Source: Thetidibacter halocola (lineage in GTDB: Bacteria > Pseudomonadota > Alphaproteobacteria > Rhodobacterales > Rhodobacteraceae). From it: a DNA stretch of 64,000 nt. Of this stretch, positions 17,208 to 26,010 are shown one piece after another (the stretch's first letter is position 1; the number at the start of each line of letters is the position of its first letter). The stretch lies in NCBI RefSeq assembly GCF_018224955.1, contig NZ_JAGTUU010000002.1, forward strand, positions 434,001-498,000, given 5' to 3'. Position numbers and translations under genes: made by a program. The notes beneath the pieces were generated by a model. The model was given only the letters and a program-made list of their open reading frames with translations, did not search any database and had not been told where the DNA came from.

Positions 17208-20134
17208 CAGTCCATCCCCTGCGTTTCCGGAAAATCGGTCACATCCCATTCGCCGAACCGGCTGAGATGGTCGTAATCGGCGCGGTCGCTGTCCTTCTGC
17301 AAGGCGCGCCGCGCGGTATAGCCCTTGGCCGCGTCGGCATAGGCGGCGATCAGCGCTGTGAAGTCGCGCCAGACGTCTGCCGGCGGCATGGCCTCCAGCG
17401 GCGCGGGCACTTCTTTCGGATCGCCGGGGGCCAGCGAGATATAGGTCGCGGCGGCCACGTGGCGCGGCGCCAGCGGGGCAAAGCCGCCCTGTTCCAGCAT
17501 CGCCGCCTCGAGCAGCAGTTGCTTGTCGAATTTCTCTTGTTGCGGCGGGGTGGGGGCCGCGCCGGTCTTGTAGTCATAGAGATGTGCGCCGCCCCGGTCG
17601 TCGATGTCGATCCGGTCGGCCTTGGCGGTCAGGGTAAAGCCCAGCGCCGGGATCCCGGCCTTGCCCTCGATCTCGTAGCCCGCGGGGGTGGCCTGCGCCT
17701 GCCGCGCGCGTTCGGTCTCCGTGAACCAGTCCGCGACGCGGCCCAGCCGCGCGGCCCAGAGGATGCGCGTGGTGGGCGAGGGCAGGTTCTCGGGGTCGCC
17801 GATCACGGCCTCTACCGCCTGCATCAGGGACTCTGGTGTCAGCCTGTCGGGCTGGGTCACGGTTTCCTTTATGAAGCGATCCATCACGTCATGCACGAGG
17901 ATCCCGCGCAGCAGCGCGTCGGGCGGGCGCATCAGCGGGTCGAGTTCGCGCAGGCCCAGGATGTAGCGGGCATAGATCGCGTAGGGGTCGCGAATCAGCT
18001 TGCGGATCGCGGTCACGGGCAATTCGCGCGGGCGCGCCGCCAGGGGGGGCGCAGGGGCCGGGCGCGGCGCGCGCGGAGTGGGGATCGGCGCCTCGGATGC
18101 GCGGGCCAGCGCCAGCCAGTCGGCGCCGCGTGCGCGCATCTGGTGCAGTGCCGCGGGCCCGTCCCGTTGCGGCAGACCGGACAGCAGGTTCACCAGCCGG
18201 TTGAGCCAACGCGAGGGCACGGTTTCCGCGTCGTCCGATTTCAGCGCGCGGCTGAGCCAGATCTCGCGCGCGCCCGCCGCCTGCTGAAAGTCATGTGCCG
18301 ACAGGCCGACCCGCCGTTCCGGCAGCAGCAGCCCCGCATCCGCCCGCATCTTGCGGTTCAGCCACGGGTCCGCGCCGGGCAGGTCGGGCCAGCCGCCTTC
18401 GGCCAGCCCGGCGAGGATCATCAGGTCGGACCCCATCACCCGCGCCTCCAGCGTGCCGAGGATGCGGATGTCGGGGTGGCTGGCGTCGCGGTTGCGCAAC
18501 TCCTCGCGCGACAGGACCGCGCCGAAGATGTCGGCATAGTCGCGCGCGGTCATCTCGGCGCCATAGCCCGCCTCGGCCCGAAGGTCGTCCATGACCCGGC
18601 GCACCAGCCGGCCCGCCGCCTCGTTCCACAGGGTGCCGGAGCCGCCCGCAGGCCCGCCCGCGATGCCCTCGGCCAGCGCCATGTGCCGCTCGACCCAGTC
18701 TGCCAGCGGCAGGTCGCCGGCGGTCCGGTGGTCCAGGAACGTGTCGGCGACCCAGTCCGCCCAATCCGCGCGTTCGCTGACCACGCCCCAGGCGCGCAGC
18801 GCGTCGGGGCGCGGATAGGCCCAGCCCTTCTTGCGGATGCGCAGTTCCAGCGCGGTCGTGGCCAGCAGGTGTGGGCCCCGGTCTGCGCCGCTGTGGCAGA
18901 GCGGGTGTTTCAGCAGTGTCAGCAGCGCCTCGGCAGACAGGGGCGCGGCGAACAGCGCCGCCACGTGCCGCAGCAGCCGCCCCGGCGCGGTGAGTTGCGC
19001 CGGGATGCCCGCGCTGTCATCGGGCACGATGCCCCAGCGGTCCAGCGCCGAGGTCACCTGCCGGGTCAGCATCCGGTCGGGGGTGATCAGCGCCGCGCTC
19101 TCGCCCCGTTCGGCGGCCTGCCGCAGGCGCAGGGCGATGGCGGTCGCCTCGTCGCGCGGTCCGGGTGCCTCCAGCAGGGTGACGCCGGCCATGGCTTGTG
19201 GCAGGTCGGGCAGGTCTGGCCCCTCGGCCAGCCATTGATGCGTCACCGGCGCCGGGCGCAGGGCCAGCGACAGGGTGCGGTTGCGGTCGGGCGCGGGGGC
19301 TTGCATGGCGGTCCAGGGCGCGACGAGGGCCGGGCCGAGTTCAAGGTCGCGCATCAGCTTCGCATAGCGGAACTGCGGGTGATCCTCGCCGGTCAGCGCG
19401 TCGGTCAGGCCCTGCCACACGGCCTCGGGCATATGCGTGTCGAAGCCGGGCAGCACGACCGCCCCTTGCGGCAGGCAGGCGACGGCCCGCATCAGGGCAT
19501 GGGTCGTGCCGCGCGACCCGGTCGAGCCCGCGACGACCACCGGACCTTCGGGTGGCGCCGTCTGCCAGCGGGTCAGCAACCGGTCCAGCGCCATCCGGGC
19601 AAGCCCCCCCGCGTCGGGTTCGGCATCGGCCTCGAAATACTGCTGGACGATCGTGATGAAGCGCAGCGCGCGTTCCCAGTGGCCCGACTGGTCGGACACG
19701 TCCAGCGCGGCGATGATCTCGGGCGGGACGCCCTCGGCCTGCATTTCGTCCAGCAACGTGGCAAGGCTGTCGGCCAGGTCGAACACCGCGGCGCGGGCGG
19801 CCAGCGTCCGGTCTTGCGCGATTAGACGCGCCACGAGGCCGGCCAGTTCCAGGCGGCGGCGCAGCGGCGGCACGGCTTGCGGCAGGTCGGCCATGTCCAG
19901 CGGGTCGGCCAGATCCGTGACCAGCCGGATGCGCGGCAACAGCGCGGGGGGGCCGGAATCGAAGGCGGCGCGCACCGCCTTCCGCATCCGGTCAGAGTTG
20001 ACGAACAGCGTCACGCGCGCCATCGCCTCGGGCGGCTGTCCTGCCATGCGACCACGCAGGCCCGCGACCAGTTCGGCGGGAAAATCCACGCCGCAGGGCA
20101 GGTGGAACAGTCGGGGGCCGGGCGTGTTAAACAT
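17207..20134 (-). CDS. addB: Double-strand break repair protein AddB (alphaproteobacterial type)
   Basis: About 975 residues, partner of AddA. The N-terminal half resembles a degenerate helicase (RLFHLPCGVDFPAELVAGL, VVVAGSTGSRGTTHALMRAVA) and the C-terminal quarter is a PD-(D/E)XK nuclease with HLYDYKTGAAP as its D-x-K core. AddB scans for recombination hot spots and cuts one strand. ATG 20134 is chosen because MFNTPGPRLFHLPCGVDFP matches the family start; it overlaps the end of the nucleotidyltransferase gene by 8 bases. The stop overlaps addA. A very long antisense frame here is a composition artefact. Confidence 0.93.
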   Translation of the reverse strand: MFNTPGPRLFHLPCGVDFPAELVAGLRGRMAGQPPEAMARVTLFVNSDRMRKAVRAAFDSGPPALLPRIRLVTDLADPLDMADLPQAVPPLRRRLELAGLVARLIAQDRTLAARAAVFDLADSLATLLDEMQAEGVPPEIIAALDVSDQSGHWERALRFITIVQQYFEADAEPDAGGLARMALDRLLTRWQTAPPEGPVVVAGSTGSRGTTHALMRAVACLPQGAVVLPGFDTHMPEAVWQGLTDALTGEDHPQFRYAKLMRDLELGPALVAPWTAMQAPAPDRNRTLSLALRPAPVTHQWLAEGPDLPDLPQAMAGVTLLEAPGPRDEATAIALRLRQAAERGESAALITPDRMLTRQVTSALDRWGIVPDDSAGIPAQLTAPGRLLRHVAALFAAPLSAEALLTLLKHPLCHSGADRGPHLLATTALELRIRKKGWAYPRPDALRAWGVVSERADWADWVADTFLDHRTAGDLPLADWVERHMALAEGIAGGPAGGSGTLWNEAAGRLVRRVMDDLRAEAGYGAEMTARDYADIFGAVLSREELRNRDASHPDIRILGTLEARVMGSDLMILAGLAEGGWPDLPGADPWLNRKMRADAGLLLPERRVGLSAHDFQQAAGAREIWLSRALKSDDAETVPSRWLNRLVNLLSGLPQRDGPAALHQMRARGADWLALARASEAPIPTPRAPRPAPAPPLAARPRELPVTAIRKLIRDPYAIYARYILGLRELDPLMRPPDALLRGILVHDVMDRFIKETVTQPDRLTPESLMQAVEAVIGDPENLPSPTTRILWAARLGRVADWFTETERARQAQATPAGYEIEGKAGIPALGFTLTAKADRIDIDDRGGAHLYDYKTGAAPTPPQQEKFDKQLLLEAAMLEQGGFAPLAPRHVAAATYISLAPGDPKEVPAPLEAMPPADVWRDFTALIAAYADAAKGYTARRALQKDSDRADYDHLSRFGEWDVTDFPETQGMD

Positions 20135-20798
20135 CGGGCAGCATCCTTTCGGCCAGCGCGATGCCCTCGGGGTGGCCCACGTCGCACCAATGGCCAGGAT
20201 AGGGCAGGCCGAACAGCCGCCCATCCTCGGCCATGGCCTGCCAGAGGAGTCGCAGCGAAAAGGCCCGCTCGCCGATGACGTGGAGGCGGTCCATCTTGAG
20301 GATCTGCGCGCCGGTATAGACCATGTCGCCACCCCAACTCAGCCTACCGTCCATGCCCAGCGTGAAATCGCCACCTCCCTTGCGCCCCACGGCGCGCGTC
20401 AGCGGCACACAAAGCAGCAGCGCATCCATCCGCGCCGGTTCCCAGGCGCGTGCCAACAGCCGCAGGGCGCTGTCGTCAGACCAGACAGCATCGGTATTCA
20501 GCGTGTATACAGGGCCGTTACCCAGCATCGGAAGCGCGTGACGCAAACCGCCACCGGTGTCGAGGATATCCGGCTCCTCGACCGACACGGCGATTCCACT
20601 GCCTTGCAGATACGCGGCGATCTGTCCGGCTTGGTAGTGGGCGTTCACGACGCGGGTCGGGATGCCCTCGGTCAGGGCGAGGGCGTGGTCCAGCAGGGGG
20701 CGGCCTGCGACCTCGATCAGGGGCTTTGGGCGCGACCGGGTCAACTCGCCCATGCGCGTCCCGAACCCGGCGGCAAAGAGCATCACGGCGTCGGGCAT
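20127..20798 (-). CDS. murU: N-acetylmuramate/hexosamine 1-phosphate nucleotidyltransferase (MurU-like)
   Basis: A 223-residue nucleotidyltransferase with the sugar-nucleotide signature MLFAAGFGTRMGELTRSRPKPLIEV near the start and the metal-binding aspartates in VYTLNTDAVWSD. Alone it could be called a mannose-1-phosphate guanylyltransferase, but it directly follows a kinase of the AmgK type. In Pseudomonas putida AmgK and MurU form a recycling route that turns N-acetylmuramate into UDP-MurNAc, bypassing de novo synthesis and the fosfomycin target. That assignment is by context. The start overlaps the kinase gene by 16 bases; an internal ATG at 20783 is possible. Confidence 0.8.
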   Translation of the reverse strand: MPDAVMLFAAGFGTRMGELTRSRPKPLIEVAGRPLLDHALALTEGIPTRVVNAHYQAGQIAAYLQGSGIAVSVEEPDILDTGGGLRHALPMLGNGPVYTLNTDAVWSDDSALRLLARAWEPARMDALLLCVPLTRAVGRKGGGDFTLGMDGRLSWGGDMVYTGAQILKMDRLHVIGERAFSLRLLWQAMAEDGRLFGLPYPGHWCDVGHPEGIALAERMLPDV

Positions 20799-21733
20799 GT
20801 CTGGCGCAGCCTGTTCAGGTGGGCGGAATCGGGTTCGGGCAGGGTGGCCAACGGGGCGTGCACCGGCGTCAGGGCGGGATGGCGAAGGTCAACCTGGAGA
20901 TGATCCCAAACTCGCGGGATCAGGTCGAGGTAATGCGGCTTGCCGCGCGTGGCGAGCCGGGCGAACACGCCCAGGATGCGGGTGTTGCGCTGCACGCCCA
21001 GCACCGCCAGAGACGTGCGGAATGCCGCTTCGTCATGGCCGGTTTCGCGCAGGTAGTGCGCGATGCAGGCCTCGGCCGTTGCCTCGCCAACGTCGCGTCG
21101 GGCGTCCCGCAGCAGTGAGGCAAGGTCATAGGCCCGGTGCCCCGCCAGGGCATCCTGGAAATCCAGCAGCCCGGCGCGCGCCGCGCCCGTCCGCTCCGGC
21201 AGGAGTAGGATGTTCTCGGCGTGGTAGTCGCGCAGGATCATCACGTCGGCGGGCAGGGCATGTGCCGTCAGCAGCGGCAGGAAGGCCGCCTGAGCGTCGG
21301 GCAGCGCCTCGGGCCGGTCAGCGTAGTGGGTAAAGGCGAGGTCGATCATTTCGGCCAGCCGTTCGGCGCTGGCCACGGGCAGACCGGCGGGCGGCGGATG
21401 GCGGTGCAAGGCCACCAGTGCGTCGGTCGCCGCAAGATAAAGGCCGCGCTCGGTTTCGGGATCGGTGGCCAGCCGGGCGATCAGCCCGTCGCCAAGGTCC
21501 TCGAGCAGCAAGAGGCCGGGCGCCTGGGCCAGGACACGCGGCGCGCTCAGGCCCAGACCGGTCAGGTGCCGCGCCAGCCGCGCGAAAAGTGCCACGTCGC
21601 CCTCGGGATCCTGCATCATGATCGCGGTCTCGGCGCCACGGTGCAGGCGCGTGTAGCGGCGGGCCGAGGCGTCGCCCGCCAACGGTTCGGCCTGTGCGCC
21701 GGCCCATCCGGCTGTGGCGAGGAAACCGGTCAT
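20783..21733 (-). CDS. amgK: N-acetylmuramate/N-acetylglucosamine anomeric kinase (AmgK-like phosphotransferase)
   Basis: About 316 residues of the aminoglycoside phosphotransferase fold. The catalytic loop is LRDYHAENILLL (catalytic Asp and metal-binding Asn) and the metal-binding aspartate lies in GLLDFQDALAG. The nucleotide-binding lobe has PLAGDASARRYTRLH and AIMMQDPEGD. The immediately following MurU-like gene points to phosphorylation of recycled cell-wall amino sugars at C1 rather than antibiotic resistance. ATG 21733 overlaps the tsaE stop (ATGA), which decides it over an upstream in-frame ATG. Confidence 0.82.
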   Translation of the reverse strand: MTGFLATAGWAGAQAEPLAGDASARRYTRLHRGAETAIMMQDPEGDVALFARLARHLTGLGLSAPRVLAQAPGLLLLEDLGDGLIARLATDPETERGLYLAATDALVALHRHPPPAGLPVASAERLAEMIDLAFTHYADRPEALPDAQAAFLPLLTAHALPADVMILRDYHAENILLLPERTGAARAGLLDFQDALAGHRAYDLASLLRDARRDVGEATAEACIAHYLRETGHDEAAFRTSLAVLGVQRNTRILGVFARLATRGKPHYLDLIPRVWDHLQVDLRHPALTPVHAPLATLPEPDSAHLNRLRQTCPTP

Positions 21734-22194
21734 GCCGCGAGGCCCGGAACCAGCGAATCCCAGCGCGTCCCGGTCCATGACAGGTCCAGCCGCCGTGTCT
21801 CTTCCTCCAGCGGGGTGAAATGCAGGTGCAGTGCGTCGGGCGGTGCCAGGTTGCCCAGCCGGTCAGGCCATTCGACCAGGCAGATCGCCGTCTCGAACGC
21901 CTCTGCCAGGCCCAGTTCGATGATCTCGTCGGCAGAGCCGAGGCGGTAGAGGTCCGCATGCCAGACCGATCCGGCCCGCGTGTCGTATTCCTGCACCAGC
22001 GTGAAGGTGGGCGAGGGCACATCCTCGGGGACGGTCTGAAGCGCGCGGATCAGGCAGCGGGCGAAATGCGTCTTGCCGGCGCCGATCCCGCCCGACAGCA
22101 GCAGCACGTCGCCCGGCGCCAGGCACGGCGCCAGGCGTTCCGCCAGGTGGCAGGTATGGTCAGGGCCGGTCAGGATCAGGCTTTGTGCGGACAT
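21730..22194 (-). CDS. tsaE: tRNA threonylcarbamoyladenosine biosynthesis ATPase TsaE
   Basis: A 154-residue P-loop ATPase with Walker A GGIGAGKT (35-42), followed by FARCLIRAL, DVPSPTFTLVQEYDT and the WHADLYRL stretch typical of TsaE. With TsaB and TsaD it supports t6A modification of tRNAs that read ANN codons; tsaD is at 36.5-37.6 kb in this window. First gene of the minus-strand run tsaE-amgK-murU-addB-addA, in which each stop overlaps the next start. Confidence 0.93.
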   Translation of the reverse strand: MSAQSLILTGPDHTCHLAERLAPCLAPGDVLLLSGGIGAGKTHFARCLIRALQTVPEDVPSPTFTLVQEYDTRAGSVWHADLYRLGSADEIIELGLAEAFETAICLVEWPDRLGNLAPPDALHLHFTPLEEETRRLDLSWTGTRWDSLVPGLAA

Positions 22195-22240
22195 GGGCCG
22201 AAGATACTGTCAGGGCCGGTCGCTGCAAGGGCCGAAGCCG

Positions 22241-23755
22241 CTAGGTCGCCTGATCCGCCACGGCTGGTTCGGGCGCCGGCAGTGCCTTGACCGGCTGGCC
22301 GCTGAAGCGGACCATGGTCGCCCCGGCCGAAACCGGCTCGACGGTGCACAGCAGCTGACCTCCGCTCTTGAGGCGGAGCGAGAAAGTCCAGGCCGACCGG
22401 TCGCGCAGAGTCAGCACGAAGTCCTCGAGGTCGGGCCACGCCGCGTTGGGGGCGCAATCCCGCTGCCAGCCCGCGGTGGCGTCGGCGATCGACATCTCGA
22501 CAAAGGCGCTGTCCGGATCGCATTTCCACATCTCGCGGAAGGCCCGGTTGCAGAAGGTCAGAATACCCAGCTGCGAGAACACGGCCACCGCGTCCTCGAA
22601 GCAATCGATGACCGATTGCGTCATTTCCAGTTCCGATCGGAACCGGCGCGTCAGCGTGATCTCGGCGCTGATGTCCTCGATCAGGAAGGCGACGGCCCCG
22701 TCCGGGTGCGGCCGGCCGGTGATCTTGTAGGTCAGCCCCGAGGGCAAGTTCCATGTCTCGCAATAGCGGTCGTCGCGGGCGGCGGAAACCACCTCTGTCA
22801 GCCGTTCGCGCCAGGACACGTAGTTCTTGGGTTCCGGCATCATGCGGTTTTCCCGCATGTGGTCGAAAAAAGACATCAGGTTCGGACGCGCCGACAGGAA
22901 ATCCACCGGCAAGCGCGTCAGGTCGACCAGCGCGGGATTGAACAGCACCAGACGGCGGTCGCGGTCGAACACGGCAAGGCCGATGGGCAGATGGGCGAAA
23001 GTCTTGGTCAGGGTCTGGACGAAGTTACGCTGCGCCAGCTCTGCCTCGACCAGGTTGTCGATGCTGACCGCGAAATGCAGAAGGCCAAGATCCGTCTGGC
23101 GGATCGCGACTTCGTACCAGCGGCGGCTGCCGTCGGTCAGGTCGACATTGACACGAACCGGTGCTTCGCTGCGGTCGCCGCCTTCGGGCAGAAGCAGGGG
23201 GCTGGCCATCGGATCCCTGAGGCCGGCCTCGGCGACAAGTTCGGTGCAGGCCGCGTTGCGCCACAGGACGACGCCGGTTTCATTGGTCAGCCAGACCGGT
23301 GTCGGTGCCGCGTCGCAGACGGCGCTCATGCGACGGAATTCGATGCCGTTGATCGGGCTGGGATGGGCGGTGTCGCACGACAGCCCGCCCATGTGCAGGG
23401 CGATCCGGTGGCGGTCGGCCTCTGGCGTGATGGACAGCCATCCCTCTGCATCGGCAAGGGCCGCAAATCGCCCGGTTTCGCTCGGCAGGGCGCGTGGCAC
23501 ACCGTCGAAATGCTGCGAAAGGGTCCGCGACAGATCGGCCCAGTCGACGCCGACCAGTGTTCCAAGACCAAGGAAGGCGCCCAGGCCAGGGGCGCTGTCG
23601 ATCACGATCCCGTCGCGCAGCAGGATTTCCGGATCATGGTCGCTGGTTCCATGCTCCGCCGGGCCTGCGGGTCGCGATCGCAGCAGGAACCATGCAGCGA
23701 CCATTGTGCAGAGCCCTGTCAGAACGCCCACGAAAAGCGCTGTTGCTTCGGTCAC
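22241..23755 (-). CDS. Membrane-anchored multi-PAS protein without a kinase domain
   Basis: About 504 residues. One N-terminal membrane helix (ALFVGVLTGLCTMVAAWFLL) is followed by at least three PAS-like units: around MSAVCDAAPTPVWLTNE, FAHLPIGLAVFDRDRRLVLF and MTQSVIDCFEDAVAVFSQLG. There is no histidine kinase, cyclase or other output domain at the end. Start uncertain: GTG 23755 has AGGGG at 6 bases and is preferred; ATG 23776 has its purine tract too close. It lies downstream of regB on the same strand, so it might be an accessory sensor for that system or for tsaE-side genes; this is inference. Confidence 0.75.
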   Translation of the reverse strand: MTEATALFVGVLTGLCTMVAAWFLLRSRPAGPAEHGTSDHDPEILLRDGIVIDSAPGLGAFLGLGTLVGVDWADLSRTLSQHFDGVPRALPSETGRFAALADAEGWLSITPEADRHRIALHMGGLSCDTAHPSPINGIEFRRMSAVCDAAPTPVWLTNETGVVLWRNAACTELVAEAGLRDPMASPLLLPEGGDRSEAPVRVNVDLTDGSRRWYEVAIRQTDLGLLHFAVSIDNLVEAELAQRNFVQTLTKTFAHLPIGLAVFDRDRRLVLFNPALVDLTRLPVDFLSARPNLMSFFDHMRENRMMPEPKNYVSWRERLTEVVSAARDDRYCETWNLPSGLTYKITGRPHPDGAVAFLIEDISAEITLTRRFRSELEMTQSVIDCFEDAVAVFSQLGILTFCNRAFREMWKCDPDSAFVEMSIADATAGWQRDCAPNAAWPDLEDFVLTLRDRSAWTFSLRLKSGGQLLCTVEPVSAGATMVRFSGQPVKALPAPEPAVADQAT

Positions 23756-23833
23756 TGCCTGCCCCTGTCGTATCATCCCTCCCGCAGCCTGCGGAGGATT
23801 GGTTAATCCCGGGTTAATAGGCAGGCCCAACCT

Positions 23834-25225
23834 TCATATTTCGATGGGCTGGTTCTGCCCGATGAGGCTTCCTGGCACATGCGGTTCGGGAACGATCCGG
23901 CTGCGCGGCCAGACCACCTCGACCACGGCGCCGCGGCGTGCGCCCTGTTCCGCCGCGGGCAGGAACGGGTCGGCGCCATTGGCAAAGCTCAGTTCGGCGC
24001 CCGTCCGCTCCAACAACGTTTTGGCGATGAACAGGCCCAGTCCCATGCCCTCGTATTCCGGCCGGGCACGGCGTTCGCTTTCACTGCGGCGCTTGCGCAC
24101 GAAGGGGTCGCCGATGCGCCCGATCAGGTGCGGCGGAAATCCCTGCCCGTCGTCCAGGATGCGGATCGAGATCACGTCGTCGGTCCAGATCGCCTCGACC
24201 CAGATGGTCGAGCGGGCGAAATCGACGGCGTTCTGCACCAGGTTGCGCAGGCCGTGGATGATCTCGGGGCGGCGCAGGATCTGCGGCTGGCCGGGTTCGC
24301 CGCCGGGCCCGGGGCCTTCCTCGATCAGGATCTCCTTGCCGCGGCCCTGGTGCGGCTCGGCCGCCTCGCGGATCACCTCGACCAGCGGCGCCTGCCGCAT
24401 GTGCAGGTCGTCCTTGCCCGCCCGCCCCATGCTGCGCAGGATATCGCGGCAGCGGTCGGCCTGCTCGCGGATCAGCAGCGCGTCCTCGCGCAGTTCGGGC
24501 CGGTCCTCCAGTTCTTCGGCCAGTTCGGACGAGGTCAGCTTGATCGTCGCCAGCGGCGTGCCCAGCTCATGCGCCGCCGCCGCCACCACCCCGCCCAGGT
24601 CGTTCAGCTTCTGCGCGCGGGCCAGCGCCATCTGCGTCGCGGCAAGCGCATTCGACATGGAATGCATCTCGCGCGTGATGCGGCGGGCGTAGATCGAGAT
24701 GAAGGCCAGCGCGATGCTGATCGCCACCCATTGCCCGAAGATGAAGATGTCGGGGATACGCAGGATGAACCCCTGCTCTGTCCGCAGCGGCAGGTGGTAA
24801 TAGACCATCCCCGTCACCAGCAGGAAGGCCGTCACCCCCAGGATCAGGGTCGAGCGCAGCGAGAGCACGGCCGCCGACACCGTGACCGGCCCCAGCACCA
24901 GCAGCGAGAACGGATTGTGCAGACCGCCCGTCAGATACAGCAGGAAACACAGCTGCAGCAGGTCGAACATGACCATCAGGAAGTTTTCCGTCTCGGAAAG
25001 GCGCTTGTTTTCCGGAAAGACGAAGATGGCGATCAGGTTGCCCACGACCGAGACGCCGACGGCGAGGTAACATAGCCCCAGTTCCAGCCGCAGGTTATAC
25101 AGCTGCTGCGCCACCGTGATCGCGATCAGCTGGCCGATGATGGCGAACCAGCGCAACAGGATCATGGTGCGCAACCGGATCCAGTTGCTGCGTTCGTGTT
25201 CGCCGATCAGACCGATATCCGACAC
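23834..25225 (-). CDS. regB: Redox sensor histidine kinase RegB/PrrB
   Basis: A 463-residue membrane sensor with about six N-terminal helices. Diagnostic marks are the quinone-binding loop GGLHNPF (100-106), the H-box AAAAHELGTPLATIK with H219, the redox-active cysteine C259 in QADRCRDILRSMG, and the ATP-binding N, G1 and G2 boxes (GLRNLVQNAVDFARS, ILDDGQGFP, GMGLGLFIAKTLLERTGA). RegB autophosphorylates under reduced quinone and low oxygen and phosphorylates RegA. It is divergent from senC with about 87 bases between starts, the standard layout in Rhodobacterales. Confidence 0.95.
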   Translation of the reverse strand: MSDIGLIGEHERSNWIRLRTMILLRWFAIIGQLIAITVAQQLYNLRLELGLCYLAVGVSVVGNLIAIFVFPENKRLSETENFLMVMFDLLQLCFLLYLTGGLHNPFSLLVLGPVTVSAAVLSLRSTLILGVTAFLLVTGMVYYHLPLRTEQGFILRIPDIFIFGQWVAISIALAFISIYARRITREMHSMSNALAATQMALARAQKLNDLGGVVAAAAHELGTPLATIKLTSSELAEELEDRPELREDALLIREQADRCRDILRSMGRAGKDDLHMRQAPLVEVIREAAEPHQGRGKEILIEEGPGPGGEPGQPQILRRPEIIHGLRNLVQNAVDFARSTIWVEAIWTDDVISIRILDDGQGFPPHLIGRIGDPFVRKRRSESERRARPEYEGMGLGLFIAKTLLERTGAELSFANGADPFLPAAEQGARRGAVVEVVWPRSRIVPEPHVPGSLIGQNQPIEI

Positions 25226-25312
25226 GCCTGCGCCTTTTCGTCCCGCTTGAATGCCCTGCTGTCATTGTTATGTCCCGCCCGACGCGCATTCAACGACAGA
25301 TATGGAGAGACC

Positions 25313-25930
25313 ATGACCCGGCTGGCAGCCCTTTCCGCAAGCGTCGCGATCCTCGCCCTCGTGGGCGGTGTCTGGTTCATCACCTCGGGCGGCAAGCCCG
25401 AAGACGCCTTTGCCCAGTGCCGACAGGGCGCCGTGGCGGGCGAGATCGGCGGGCCTTTCGAACTGGTGAACGCGCAGGGACAGACCGTGACCGATGCCGA
25501 CGTCATCACCGAGCCGTCGCTGATCTATTTCGGTTACACGTTCTGCCCCGATGTCTGTCCCTTCGACACGGTGCGCAACGCCGATGCGGTCGACCTTCTG
25601 GCAGAGCGCGGATACAGCGTGACACCGGTCTTCGTCTCGATCGACCCGGACCGCGACACGCCCGACGCGGTGGGCGATTTCTCTGCAAACATCCATCCGA
25701 AGATGGTGGGGCTGACCGGCAGCGCCGAACAGGTCAAGGCCGCCAGCCAGGCCTACCGGACCTATTACAACGCGCAGGACAAGAGCGACGAATACTATCT
25801 CGTCGACCATTCGACCTTCACCTATCTGGTCCTGCCGGAGGTCGGCTTCGTCGATTACTTCCGGCGCGAGGCGACGCCGCAGGAAATGGCCGACCGCACC
25901 GCCTGTTTCATCGACGCATCGGCACAGTGA
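25313..25930 (+). CDS. senC: SCO1/SenC copper-binding protein (PrrC)
   Basis: A 205-residue membrane-anchored thioredoxin-fold protein with an N-terminal anchor (residues 5-24), the copper site C78-P-D-V-C82 and distal H166 in LVDHSTFTY. It helps assemble the CuA centre of cytochrome oxidase and in Rhodobacter is co-located with the RegBA two-component system. ATG 25313 is preceded by GGAGAGA; longer frames upstream run into the promoter region shared with regB. Confidence 0.94.
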   Translation: MTRLAALSASVAILALVGGVWFITSGGKPEDAFAQCRQGAVAGEIGGPFELVNAQGQTVTDADVITEPSLIYFGYTFCPDVCPFDTVRNADAVDLLAERGYSVTPVFVSIDPDRDTPDAVGDFSANIHPKMVGLTGSAEQVKAASQAYRTYYNAQDKSDEYYLVDHSTFTYLVLPEVGFVDYFRREATPQEMADRTACFIDASAQ

Positions 25931-25946
25931 CGCATTGACATGGCGT

Positions 25947-25975
25947 TTGACCACTGCCCGCCCGCAGACTAATAC
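25947..25975 (+). promoter_or_regulatory. Sigma-70-type promoter for regA
   Basis: TTGACC (25947-25952), a 17-base spacer and TAATAC (25970-25975) form a near-consensus housekeeping promoter in the senC-regA gap. A start near 25982 would give a leader of about 30 bases before the TTG codon of regA. This suggests regA is transcribed independently of senC. Confidence 0.65.
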
Positions 25976-26010
25976 TTTCCCGAACAGGCAGATGGCCGGG
26001 AGGAAAAGTT

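Noticed and set aside
17267-19825. An 852-codon open frame on the plus strand across addB
   Set aside because: It is antisense to a clear addB, has arginine/glycine/glutamine-rich composition typical of the shadow frame of G+C-rich genes, and has no recognisable domain.
20783-21733. Aminoglycoside resistance phosphotransferase
   Set aside because: The fold matches, but coupling to a MurU-like gene points to amino sugar recycling.
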